A stretch of 64,000 bases of DNA from an uncultured Brachyspira sp. (GTDB taxonomy: Bacteria > Spirochaetota > Brachyspiria > Brachyspirales > Brachyspiraceae). The notes beneath the pieces are model-generated. The model saw only the letters and a list, made by a program, of their open reading frames with translations, searched no databases and was not told the DNA's origin. The stretch is taken from positions 1 to 64,000 of the forward strand of contig NZ_CAJUPR010000008.1 in assembly GCF_910588665.1 (NCBI RefSeq), written 5' to 3'. Positions 1 to 8,177 of this stretch are shown one piece after another (position 1 is the first letter of the stretch; each line of letters begins with the position of its first letter). Both the position numbers and the translations under genes were made by a program.

Positions 1-866
1 TTCAAAGCAAGTTTATAAAACTTTTTTACATCTAATTCAGATACAATGCTGTCTAATTCTTTAATGGCTTTTTGAGTATTTTTATCAGAACAAAATTTTA
101 AGTAAAACTCTAAGGCATTATTTTTATCAAAATTTAATGCAGAATTAAACATATAATCAATATACCTCAATTTAGAAATATTCCAATTATTCAAAGACTG
201 ATTAAAGCTTTCAGCTTTAAAGAACATACTTTCCATATTTACAACTTTAGAAGTGTCCCAATTGTCTAAAGGCTGATTAAACTCTAAGGCTCCAGAAAAC
301 ATACCGATCATATCCGTAACATTAGATGTATCCCAGCTATTTAAAGCCTGATTAAAACTTTTTGCTCCATAGAACATATATATCATATTTTCAACATTAG
401 ATACATTCCAATTATTTAATGGCTGATTAAAGCTTTCAGCTTTAAAGAACATACTTTCCATATTTACAACTTTAGAAGTGTCCCAATTGTCTAAAGGCTG
501 ATTAAACTCTAAGGCTCCAGAAAACATACCGATCATATCCGTAACATTAGATGTATCCCAGCTATTTAAAGCCTGATTAAAACTTTTTGCTCCATAGAAC
601 ATATATATCATATTTTCAACATTAGATACATTCCAATTATTTAATGGCTGATTAAAGCTTTCAGCTTTAAAGAACATACTTTCCATATTTACAACTTTAG
701 AAGTGTCCCAAGTTTCTATTCCTGAAAAATCTTCTCTTTTGCTATCATAAAATAGTTCACTCATATCAGTTGTTAAGCTTGTATCAATACTGCCTAGATT
801 AATATTTTCATCTTCAGTTAATTTTTTTAATTCTTCTTTTGTTTCAGGTTTAAATTTTTTTTCCAT
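1..866 (-). CDS. BspA-like (DUF285) repeat protein, 3' end outside window
   Basis: The reading frame runs from an ATG at 866, behind an AAGGAAA ribosome site, to the window edge without a stop, so the gene is cut. The N-terminus (MEKKFKPETKEELKKL) has no signal peptide. It is followed by about nine 25-residue units of the DUF285/BspA type, with cores such as FNQPLNNWNVSNVENM and WDTSKVVNMESMF, where Trp, Asn and Met recur at fixed spacing. The part nearest the window edge leaves the repeat and looks helical (ALEFYLKFCSDK). Family members are leucine-rich-repeat-like proteins, often surface or adhesion related, but without a signal peptide the location here is unclear. Three units form a 225-bp higher-order block that is duplicated perfectly. 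Family call is firm; function is not. Confidence 0.8.
   Translation of the reverse strand, partial: MEKKFKPETKEELKKLTEDENINLGSIDTSLTTDMSELFYDSKREDFSGIETWDTSKVVNMESMFFKAESFNQPLNNWNVSNVENMIYMFYGAKSFNQALNSWDTSNVTDMIGMFSGALEFNQPLDNWDTSKVVNMESMFFKAESFNQPLNNWNVSNVENMIYMFYGAKSFNQALNSWDTSNVTDMIGMFSGALEFNQPLDNWDTSKVVNMESMFFKAESFNQSLNNWNISKLRYIDYMFNSALNFDKNNALEFYLKFCSDKNTQKAIKELDSIVSELDVKKFYKLAL
204..710. repeat. 225-bp perfect tandem repeat inside the BspA-like gene
   Basis: The block starting at 204 recurs at 429 and again, truncated, at 654. The first two copies (204-428 and 429-653) are identical base for base as far as I can read, and the third matches for about 57 bases, to 710. The period of 225 bp equals 75 codons, that is three 25-residue DUF285 units, so a gain or loss of a copy keeps the reading frame. 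Confidence 0.9.
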
Positions 867-935
867 TTTTTGATTTCCTTGTATTTACTAAAAAGTTTTT
901 CTGCATAACAGTTTTTTAATTTCAAAATATATATT

Positions 936-964
936 AATATATACTATATAAAAAAATAAATCAA
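936..964 (-). promoter_or_regulatory. Candidate promoter for the BspA-like gene
   Basis: On the minus strand TTGATT (959-964) is followed after 17 bases by TATATT (936-941), about 70 bases upstream of the ATG at 866. Confidence 0.45.
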
Positions 965-1030
965 GTATATTAATTTAATAAAAGACAGTTAATAAAAACA
1001 TATTTTTTAAATTAAATAATAATATTACTA

Positions 1031-1058
1031 TTGAAAATAATACTGCTTAATATATAAT
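1031..1058 (+). promoter_or_regulatory. Candidate gdhA promoter
   Basis: TTGAAA (1031-1036), 16-base spacer, TATAAT (1053-1058), then an AAGGAGG ribosome site at about 1084 before the gdhA ATG. Confidence 0.6.
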
Positions 1059-1097
1059 ATCTTCAGAAAATAAAAATTAATATTAAGGAGGTTAAAC

Positions 1098-2450
1098 ATG
1101 TCTTCTCAAATGAATGAACAATTAGAGGCTATTTATAATAAAATAGTAAAAAGAAATCCGGGCGAGGCAGAATTTCATCAAGCGGTAAAGGAAGTATTAA
1201 ACACTTTAGAAGCTGTATTAAAGAAAAAGCCTCATTATGCTGATCAGAAAATAATTGAAAGAATATGCGAACCTGAAAGACAAATAATGTTTAGAGTTCC
1301 TTGGATGGATGACAAGGGAGAAATACATGTAAACAGAGGATTCAGAATACAATTCTCAAGCGTAATAGGACCTTATAAAGGAGGGCTTCGATTTCACCCT
1401 TCCGTTTACTTAGGTATTATTAAATTTTTAAGTTTTGAGCAGATATTTAAAAATGCCCTCACAGGCTTGCCTATAGGAGGCGGAAAGGGGGGGGCAGACT
1501 TTGATCCTAAGGGAAAAAGCGATAATGAAGTTATGCGATTTTGCCAAAGCTTTATGACGGAACTTCATAGACATATAGGATATGATATTGATGTTCCTGC
1601 AGGAGATATAGGAGTGGGAGCCAGAGAAATAGGCTATTTATTCGGACAGTATAAAAAACTTAAAAACAGATTTGAGTATGGCGTATTAACAGGAAAAGGA
1701 TTGGGATATGGGGGTTCTTTAGTACGCACTGAAGCCACAGGCTACGGACTTGTATATTTTACAGACCTTATGCTTAAAACTAACGGCAAAAACGGATTTG
1801 AAGGCAAAAAAGTTATAGTTTCAGGCTCAGGCAATGTTGCCATATATGCTATGCAGAAAGCCTGTCAGCTGGGAGCTAAAGTTATAGCCTGTTCGGACTC
1901 TAACGGAGTTATTTATGATGAAAACGGCATCAACTTAGACACCGTTAAGCGTCTTAAAGAGATAGAAAGAAAAAGAATTAAGGAATATATTAATACGCAT
2001 TCTAATGCCGTTTATAAAGAAAATGGAAATATTTGGGATATTGCCTGCGATATTGCTATGCCTTGTGCAACTCAAAATGAACTTGATGCTAAAAGCGCCG
2101 AAGCATTAGTAAGAAACGGCTGCATATCGGTTACAGAAGGAGCTAATATGCCTGCAACTCCTGAAGCTATTGAAATATTTCAAAAATCAGGTATTCTGTA
2201 TGCTCCCGGAAAAGCCACAAATGCAGGCGGGGTTGCAACTTCAGCTTTAGAAATGCAGCAAAATGCTTCTATGGATAAATGGGATTTTGACTATACGGAT
2301 AATAAACTTAAAAATATTATGTCTAATATTCATAATACCTGCTATCAAACAGCAGAAGAATACGGATTTAAAGGCGACTATTTAAAAGGAGCCAATATAG
2401 CGGGATTTGTAAAAGTAGCTGATATAATGATACCTTACGGTTTAATTTAA
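1098..2450 (+). CDS. gdhA: Glutamate dehydrogenase, hexameric NAD(P)-dependent type
   Basis: This cytoplasmic enzyme interconverts glutamate with 2-oxoglutarate plus ammonia. At 450 residues it has the usual length of the hexameric bacterial family. Family landmarks are clear: the substrate lysine region YKGGLRFHP (Lys94), the catalytic-lysine glycine loop LPIGGGKGG (Lys130), the Rossmann loop GSGNVA (243-248) and the C-terminal NAGGVATSALEMQQNA stretch. ACSDSNG after the second beta strand resembles NADP-specific members, but cofactor choice is inferred. The start is well set by a strong AAGGAGG eight bases upstream. It is a single-gene transcription unit with its own promoter and a strong terminator. 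G-rich runs such as GGAAAGGGGGGGGC near 1490 are unusual for this AT-rich DNA, but the frame stays intact. Confidence 0.95.
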   Translation: MSSQMNEQLEAIYNKIVKRNPGEAEFHQAVKEVLNTLEAVLKKKPHYADQKIIERICEPERQIMFRVPWMDDKGEIHVNRGFRIQFSSVIGPYKGGLRFHPSVYLGIIKFLSFEQIFKNALTGLPIGGGKGGADFDPKGKSDNEVMRFCQSFMTELHRHIGYDIDVPAGDIGVGAREIGYLFGQYKKLKNRFEYGVLTGKGLGYGGSLVRTEATGYGLVYFTDLMLKTNGKNGFEGKKVIVSGSGNVAIYAMQKACQLGAKVIACSDSNGVIYDENGINLDTVKRLKEIERKRIKEYINTHSNAVYKENGNIWDIACDIAMPCATQNELDAKSAEALVRNGCISVTEGANMPATPEAIEIFQKSGILYAPGKATNAGGVATSALEMQQNASMDKWDFDYTDNKLKNIMSNIHNTCYQTAEEYGFKGDYLKGANIAGFVKVADIMIPYGLI

Positions 2451-2467
2451 TAATTCATAGCTTAAAG

Positions 2468-2505
2468 AATGCCGTTAAAATAATTTTATGCTAACGGCAT
2501 TTTTT
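2468..2505 (+). terminator. Rho-independent terminator after gdhA
   Basis: Perfect 10-bp stem AATGCCGTTA / TAACGGCATT with a 14-base loop, running into five or more T. Confidence 0.85.
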
Positions 2506-2581
2506 ACAGTCAATAAGTTATTTTAATCTTTCAGATTTATATAAATCAAAGAAAAAGCTATTTTTATGTTCTAAGCTGCAC

Positions 2582-4030
2582 TCATTCATAATTATTATTA
2601 AATTCTTTTATCACTTCAGAATATCGTCTGAATCTGAACAGTTCGAATTTATAATTATATTTTTTAAGAATTTCCTCTGCTCTTTTTATAAACTCATCTT
2701 GATTATATAAAAGCAAATCTATATATCCTGCCGCTGTACCGATAGCACTGCCCAATACTATACCTATTTCTTTACCGCCATCGCCCATAATACTTATAAG
2801 CTCATCTGTAATATTATTTTTTTCATTTAAAAGATTTTTATTTATATTTTCATCTTCAAAATCATTATCTTTATTATCTACAAACATATAAGTTAAATAT
2901 ACAGCTCTTGCCCCCATTTTTGAAATATCAACAACAGAGTTTATATTATAATTGATATAATCATTTATAAGATTCATATAACAGCTGTTGCCTAAAAATA
3001 TATCTTCTCTTAAAAAATTATCAGATGGCTTACACTCATAGACTGTGTATTTATTGCATGGATCTGAAATTATTTTTTTGCCTCTGTTTTTAATAGTATT
3101 AGTTATAAAATCGTATAATTTTGTAAGCTCTATTGCCTGATAAGGTTCCTCATCGCTTTTATTAACAGAGCCTAAATACAGACTTGATATATTTTCCCCT
3201 ATTGTATGCTCAAGCATTATATAAAAAGCATTATAAGCATAATCTTCATCTATTTCATTTAATTTTTCATTATAAAATTCCAAGTTAAATAAATCAGTTT
3301 TCTCATCAAATTCAGCAGAAACTAAAATTTCTTTAAAACAAAAATCCTTACCGTACATTTTAAAATTAAAATTTTCCGAATTCTGATTAGTCATATAAGG
3401 ATAAAATTTCCATTTGCTTTTTAATTTCTCAGGCATAGCATCAACTATTCTAGGAGTAAGATAAAATAAATATTCCCTGCCCTCTATAGTAAATGTAAAC
3501 TCATAACCGCCCCCGAAATTAAAGTGCAAATCACTTGATATTAAAGATACGCCATTATAAACAAATTCTGCTATTTCATCAGGTGACATATCAGATTTAT
3601 TTTCCATATAATCAGATATAACTTTTTCATTTTCTTCAAACCATTTCCAAAATCTATTAACTCTTTCATTAAAATTGATTCCATTATCTCTGTCTTCAGA
3701 GCATAGTATATAAAAATTATAAGCGTCGGTATCTTCATTATCTAAATCATAAGCCTTTTTAAAATATATTTCTGCATTTTCCTTATTGCCCTTATAATAA
3801 TAAGCATAACCTACTCTGTAATTCCATAAAAAATCATCAATACTATCCTCTCTGATATACATTAAATTATTTAATGCTTCATCATACTTTTCTATATTAT
3901 TATAAGCTCTTGCAAGTAAACTGAAAAGTTTTACATCTCTTTCATCGCTTGGAATTTTTTCTATAATCTCAATAATTTTTTCATGTTCATCATTTTCATG
4001 CAGTTTATCAATTTGTTCAATTATATCCAT
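2582..4030 (-). CDS. TPR-containing protein of unknown function
   Basis: A 482-residue cytoplasmic-looking protein with no signal peptide or membrane segment. The first 110 residues form TPR-type helix pairs (LFSLLARAYNNIEKYDEALNNL and WNYRVGYAYYYKGNKENAEI, then YFKKAYDLD). The remaining 370 residues are an acidic mixed alpha/beta region I do not recognise; it ends with a glycine-rich turn (GDGGKEIGIVLGSAIG) and a charged helix. The start has a good GGGAGG site 8-9 bases upstream. It lies 65 bases downstream of the methyltransferase stop on the same strand, so co-transcription is possible. No functional assignment beyond a TPR scaffold is justified. Confidence 0.7.
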   Translation of the reverse strand: MDIIEQIDKLHENDEHEKIIEIIEKIPSDERDVKLFSLLARAYNNIEKYDEALNNLMYIREDSIDDFLWNYRVGYAYYYKGNKENAEIYFKKAYDLDNEDTDAYNFYILCSEDRDNGINFNERVNRFWKWFEENEKVISDYMENKSDMSPDEIAEFVYNGVSLISSDLHFNFGGGYEFTFTIEGREYLFYLTPRIVDAMPEKLKSKWKFYPYMTNQNSENFNFKMYGKDFCFKEILVSAEFDEKTDLFNLEFYNEKLNEIDEDYAYNAFYIMLEHTIGENISSLYLGSVNKSDEEPYQAIELTKLYDFITNTIKNRGKKIISDPCNKYTVYECKPSDNFLREDIFLGNSCYMNLINDYINYNINSVVDISKMGARAVYLTYMFVDNKDNDFEDENINKNLLNEKNNITDELISIMGDGGKEIGIVLGSAIGTAAGYIDLLLYNQDEFIKRAEEILKKYNYKFELFRFRRYSEVIKEFNNNYE

Positions 4031-4095
4031 TATATTGCCTCCCGTTTATATATTATATCATGAAAATATTTTTATAAAATTAATTTAATAAAAAA

Positions 4096-5331
4096 TTATA
4101 TATTAATAATCTTTACAGGAAGAAGTTTTTCCAATTCTGTTTTTGAAATCTGTGTATTTCCTGTTATAAGACTTAGTACCTTTATATTATTCTTATCATT
4201 CAAGGCATTATAAATATATTCCAATGTATAATTTTTATTATAATTACTAAGAGGATATATAACATTTACATGATTTTCACATACAAATTTCTTTTTTTTT
4301 ACTATTGCCGATTTTATATTTATATTCTTATGAGATCCTGTTACTCTATTAACGGCTATAACATTATTTTTTATTATTAAATCTTTTGGAATATTTCTTA
4401 TATACTGAAGCTTTCTTTTACAAGGTATAAGTATTTTTCCATCAACTATATTAGATGAATATATCAAAGGTATAGCATTATTTTTATCATCGGTGAGATT
4501 TTCTTTATATTTATTCCAAGCAATACTTCCTGTTCTTACTTCATAACCTATTTCTTTTAAACTTATGGTATCTTTATATGCTTTATTTAAAAATGCTTTA
4601 TCCTCTGTAAATATTGTAATCTCATTTTTTGAGAATATATATTTTTTATTTTTATGACTATTAGTTTTTTTGAGTATTAAAATCATAACTTTCTGATTTG
4701 CCTTATAAAAATTATAAGAACTCTCTAGAACATGCAAATATTCAATACTGCTGTTATTCATTATATATTCTCTTAATTTACTGAAAAAAGACCCGTTATT
4801 CATAGAAGGAGGCACTACATAGGCTAAATATCCGTTATCTTCTAAAAGCTCCAAGCCTATTTTTATGAATACGGAAAATATATTAACCCTCCCGTTTATT
4901 ATATCAGAATATTTTTTTTTAATCTTTTTATCAGGCTTAAACTCAAAATACGGAGGATTTCCTATAACATAATCATATTTAATAAATTTTTTGGTATCTA
5001 ACTGCAAAGTATCCAAGCATTTTATATCAGCATTATTTACTAATTTTTTTGATATAGAAACTAAAGTTTTATCAATATCAAAACCATATAATACAGGGCT
5101 TTTAAAATATTCATTGCAAGATAAAAGAAACTCTCCGCTTCCGCATGCAGGATCAAGTATTTTAACATTATCTTTTTTATCTGAAATAGATACTAATTTT
5201 GATAAAAGCAAATCTCTTATACCTTTAGGCGTAAAGTACTGCCCTAGTTTTTTTCTTTTTTCTATATCTGTATTTAATAGATAATTGGTACTCTCTTTTG
5301 TATAATCTTTATGCATTATATATTTAATCAT
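4096..5331 (-). CDS. Adenine-N6 DNA methyltransferase, TaqI/Eco57I-like
   Basis: A 411-residue class I SAM-dependent methyltransferase. The N-terminal LGQYFTP (29-35) is typical of gamma-class N6-adenine enzymes. The SAM motif DPACGSGEF (60-68) and the catalytic NPPY (125-128) are both intact. The second half should carry target recognition, since it contains TGSHKNINIKSAIVKKKKFVCENHVNVIYPL, split here as TGSHKNINIKSAI and FVCENHVNVIYPL, the layout of TaqI-like target domains. No endonuclease gene lies next to it, so it is an orphan, or the nuclease function has been lost. No clear Shine-Dalgarno precedes the first ATG; an in-frame Met at residue 6 is an alternative. The adjacent TPR gene is not a recognisable nuclease. 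Confidence 0.85.
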   Translation of the reverse strand: MIKYIMHKDYTKESTNYLLNTDIEKRKKLGQYFTPKGIRDLLLSKLVSISDKKDNVKILDPACGSGEFLLSCNEYFKSPVLYGFDIDKTLVSISKKLVNNADIKCLDTLQLDTKKFIKYDYVIGNPPYFEFKPDKKIKKKYSDIINGRVNIFSVFIKIGLELLEDNGYLAYVVPPSMNNGSFFSKLREYIMNNSSIEYLHVLESSYNFYKANQKVMILILKKTNSHKNKKYIFSKNEITIFTEDKAFLNKAYKDTISLKEIGYEVRTGSIAWNKYKENLTDDKNNAIPLIYSSNIVDGKILIPCKRKLQYIRNIPKDLIIKNNVIAVNRVTGSHKNINIKSAIVKKKKFVCENHVNVIYPLSNYNKNYTLEYIYNALNDKNNIKVLSLITGNTQISKTELEKLLPVKIINI

Positions 5332-5399
5332 TTTTTGCAGAGGAAAGTATATTTTTTATTTTTCTGTATATCTATAAAAATATCGCTGAGCATCATAGA

Positions 5400-5428
5400 A
5401 ATATATATAAAAAATAATATATTGTCAA
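5400..5428 (-). promoter_or_regulatory. Promoter for the DNA methyltransferase
   Basis: On the minus strand TTGACA (5423-5428), 17-base spacer, TATATT (5400-5405). It lies back to back with the promoter of the divergent lipoprotein gene; the two -35 boxes are only six bases apart. Confidence 0.6.
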
Positions 5429-5434
5429 GTTATA

Positions 5435-5463
5435 TTGACTGTTACTGTCATTAAATATATAAT
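5435..5463 (+). promoter_or_regulatory. Promoter for the GHL10 lipoprotein gene
   Basis: TTGACT (5435-5440), 17-base spacer, TATAAT (5458-5463), about 37 bases before the ATG at 5501. Confidence 0.7.
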
Positions 5464-5500
5464 CTAAAAAATATATTAGTGAATATCAGATAAATAATTT

Positions 5501-7318
5501 ATGAAGAAAATCATTATAATAATATCTATAAATATAGTTTTAATATTGTCATGCCAAACATTGAATATAATTATACCAGATAATGCAAGAACAATGCTTG
5601 TAAAAACTATGAATGAAGACAGAAGCAATAATCCTCTTTACAGAGAATTCAGAGCCGTATGGATTTCTACAGTTGTAAATATAGATTGGCCTGTTGAGGG
5701 AGGAAGCGAACGCGAACAAAAAAAACTCATAATAAAACATTTAGACACATTGCATCAAAATAATTTCAATGCATTATTTATTCAAGTTAAGCCAGATGCT
5801 GGAGTGATATTTCCATCTAAAATTAATCCTGCAACAAGATATTTTTTCGGTCCTCAATCTACAAATGAAAAAGATGATTACCCTTTTAAAACTGATATGC
5901 TGGAGTTTATAATAAATGAAGCTCATAAAAGAAATTTAGAAGTACATGCTTGGTTTAATCCGTATAGAATCTCATTAACTTATGATACAAATAAAAGCCT
6001 AAGCGAACAGTTTTCAAAAAAAAATTTTATACATACCTATGCTTCAAATAATTTAAAGCCTATTTACTGGTATGATAAAAGACTATATTTAGACCCCGGA
6101 GAGCCTATAAGCGAAAGATATATAAAAGACTCGGTAATAGAGGTAGTTGAAAATTATGATATTGACGGAATACATTTTGATGATTATTTTTATCAGAATG
6201 CTGCCAGAGGAAAAACATATAAAGATTGGAATGATAATGAAAGCGCTAAAAAATACGCAGCAAAAAGAGGATATGATATAAATAATAAATCTTATGATGA
6301 TTACGGTGTAAACGGACTTTATGCTTGGAGAAGAGATAATATTAACAGACTTATAAACAGCTTATATAAAGAGATAAAGCAAAGAAAACCGTATGTCAAA
6401 TGGACCGTATCTCCTGCGGGAGTATGGAGAAATAAAACATCTCTGTCAGTGTATGCAGGCAGTGAATACGGAAGCGATACTAAATCGTATAATCCGAATT
6501 TTGATGCTTTGCATGCCGATGTTCTTTTATGGATGCTTAACGGCGAAAAAACATCAAGTTTAAATAATGCTACGATAAAAGACGGTTTGAATAAAATGTA
6601 TATTGATGCTTTAATACCTCAGGTATATTGGAGCTCAAAACATAAAACGGCTCCTTTTGACACAATAGTAAAATGGTGGGCTGATGAAGCTAAAAAATCA
6701 AGAAGCGGAAATACCGCAGATATATATATCGGGCATGCTCTGTACAGAATGGGAAGCTCTACAAATATAGAACCTTGGCAGGATACAGATTTAATGTCAA
6801 AACAAACGGAATACATCAGAAGAATAGGAAAAGGAGTTATAAAAGGCTCTTCATTTTTTACTATGCATAATATGTATGAAAAAGACAGAGACACGGGAAA
6901 TTTCGGAAACGAAGCTGTAAAATATATGAAAGAAAATAATTATATATTTAAAGCAATAGTGCCTGTTATGAATACTATGAGATATATAAAACAAGCTCCT
7001 TTAAAATTGGAAAATCCGACTATTAAAAAAATTTTCGGAGCAATAGAGATAACATTCACAGATCCGAATGAATATAAAACAGATAAATACGGACATATCA
7101 TAACGGGAACCTCATCATACTATGCAGTATACAGAGAAGAAGTAGGAGAAGCTGGAATAGAATTAATAGATAAAATAAGAAGAATAAATTTTAATATAAA
7201 CTCAAAAGTAATATATAGAGATAAAACAGCTCACTCAAAAAAAACTTATATATATTATGTTACGGCATTGGATAGAATACATAATGAAAGCGAATATCTT
7301 AAAATAATAAATGATTAA
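5501..7318 (+). CDS. GHL10 (DUF187) glycoside-hydrolase-like lipoprotein
   Basis: A 605-residue protein whose N-terminus (MKKIIIIISINIVLILSC) is a lipoprotein signal with the lipid-anchored cysteine at residue 18. The GHL10/DUF187 domain begins at about residue 47 with FRAVWISTVVNIDWP and has family landmarks including HAWFNPYR, the acidic GIHFDDYFY after beta-strand 4, and ALIPQVYW. Relatives are TIM-barrel glycosidases thought to act on envelope or extracellular glycans. The C-terminal 120 residues form a fibronectin-like beta region (YYAVYREEVGEAG, YYVTALDRIHNESEY), common in this family. It should act at the cell envelope. The ribosome site is weak. Substrate is unknown. Confidence 0.85.
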   Translation: MKKIIIIISINIVLILSCQTLNIIIPDNARTMLVKTMNEDRSNNPLYREFRAVWISTVVNIDWPVEGGSEREQKKLIIKHLDTLHQNNFNALFIQVKPDAGVIFPSKINPATRYFFGPQSTNEKDDYPFKTDMLEFIINEAHKRNLEVHAWFNPYRISLTYDTNKSLSEQFSKKNFIHTYASNNLKPIYWYDKRLYLDPGEPISERYIKDSVIEVVENYDIDGIHFDDYFYQNAARGKTYKDWNDNESAKKYAAKRGYDINNKSYDDYGVNGLYAWRRDNINRLINSLYKEIKQRKPYVKWTVSPAGVWRNKTSLSVYAGSEYGSDTKSYNPNFDALHADVLLWMLNGEKTSSLNNATIKDGLNKMYIDALIPQVYWSSKHKTAPFDTIVKWWADEAKKSRSGNTADIYIGHALYRMGSSTNIEPWQDTDLMSKQTEYIRRIGKGVIKGSSFFTMHNMYEKDRDTGNFGNEAVKYMKENNYIFKAIVPVMNTMRYIKQAPLKLENPTIKKIFGAIEITFTDPNEYKTDKYGHIITGTSSYYAVYREEVGEAGIELIDKIRRINFNINSKVIYRDKTAHSKKTYIYYVTALDRIHNESEYLKIIND

Positions 7319-7327
7319 GGTATTTAT

Positions 7328-7356
7328 TTGACAAACATTATATAAATTAATATACT
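7328..7356 (+). promoter_or_regulatory. Near-consensus promoter only 8 bases from a start codon
   Basis: TTGACA (7328-7333), 17-base spacer, TATACT (7351-7356). The ATG of the next gene is at 7365, so transcription would start at about the A of the ATG. Confidence 0.65.
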
Positions 7357-7364
7357 TAATTTAT

Positions 7365-8069
7365 ATGATATTAGAAAATATCTACTATACAAATTATTAT
7401 AAAAATCACCGTATTAAATATGAAATCCTATTTGAAGATAAATACTTTGAAGATGAAAATATAAATATGCTGAATGATAATTACTATATTATGCATAAAA
7501 AATATTCAGGATATTTTAATAAAAAAGATATTATAGGCTATGAAAGAAATATATTCAAAATATCGGATAACAGCATAGTCTATAATTATAAAAGCGATGA
7601 TGCTAAAATATTTAAAATTATTAACTGCAATGATAATGAATATTTTATATTTAACAGAGATTTATCTGGATTCTCAATATTAAACTTAAAAAATAAAAGC
7701 AAAGAGTTTAATTTATACTATAATAAGCCCATAAATTATAATAATAAAGAAAAAGGTATTATTGTATTTTCAGATTTTCAGTATAATAATAATCAAATAC
7801 TTTTTTATGTTTTTTATTTATCAAAATCATATAACAGAGCATATAAAAGAGATTTTGATTATATGCTTTTTCATATTCATGATAATATATTTAATAATCA
7901 GAATTATATTAATCTAATAAGCATTAGAAAAACCGTATCTAATAAATATAATTACAGTATGGATTTTAACTATAAGTCATACTTTAATAAAGATAATATA
8001 ATAGCAGAAAATATATTAACCAAAGAACAATTAATATTAAATAATGATGATTTTAATAACTTATTATAA
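7365..8069 (+). CDS. Uncharacterised protein, possibly leaderless mRNA
   Basis: A 234-residue protein that is extremely rich in Asn, Tyr, Lys and Ile, without a signal peptide, membrane segment or motif that I recognise. Alternating hydrophobic stretches (KIFKIINCNDNEYFIFNRD, GFSILNL) suggest beta strands, perhaps a propeller or WG-repeat-like fold, but this is weak. The gene has its own near-consensus promoter immediately upstream and no ribosome site before the ATG, so it may be translated from a leaderless transcript. Later in-frame Met codons (for example residue 35) also lack a good ribosome site. It lies between the GHL10 gene and the cNMP-domain cluster, with no clear functional link to either. 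Confidence 0.6.
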   Translation: MILENIYYTNYYKNHRIKYEILFEDKYFEDENINMLNDNYYIMHKKYSGYFNKKDIIGYERNIFKISDNSIVYNYKSDDAKIFKIINCNDNEYFIFNRDLSGFSILNLKNKSKEFNLYYNKPINYNNKEKGIIVFSDFQYNNNQILFYVFYLSKSYNRAYKRDFDYMLFHIHDNIFNNQNYINLISIRKTVSNKYNYSMDFNYKSYFNKDNIIAENILTKEQLILNNDDFNNLL

Positions 8070-8105
8070 GAAATCTGCCGTCTGTATATCATAATATTTT
8101 TTATA

Positions 8106-8134
8106 TTGACATAATAATTATTTTTAGATATAAT
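8106..8134 (+). promoter_or_regulatory. Perfect consensus promoter of the cNMP-domain cluster
   Basis: TTGACA (8106-8111), 17-base spacer, TATAAT (8129-8134). A GGAG ribosome site follows at 8169-8172 before the ATG at 8178. Confidence 0.8.
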
Positions 8135-8177
8135 CCATATAAACTGATTATACTGCTATTCTAATAATGGAGATTTT

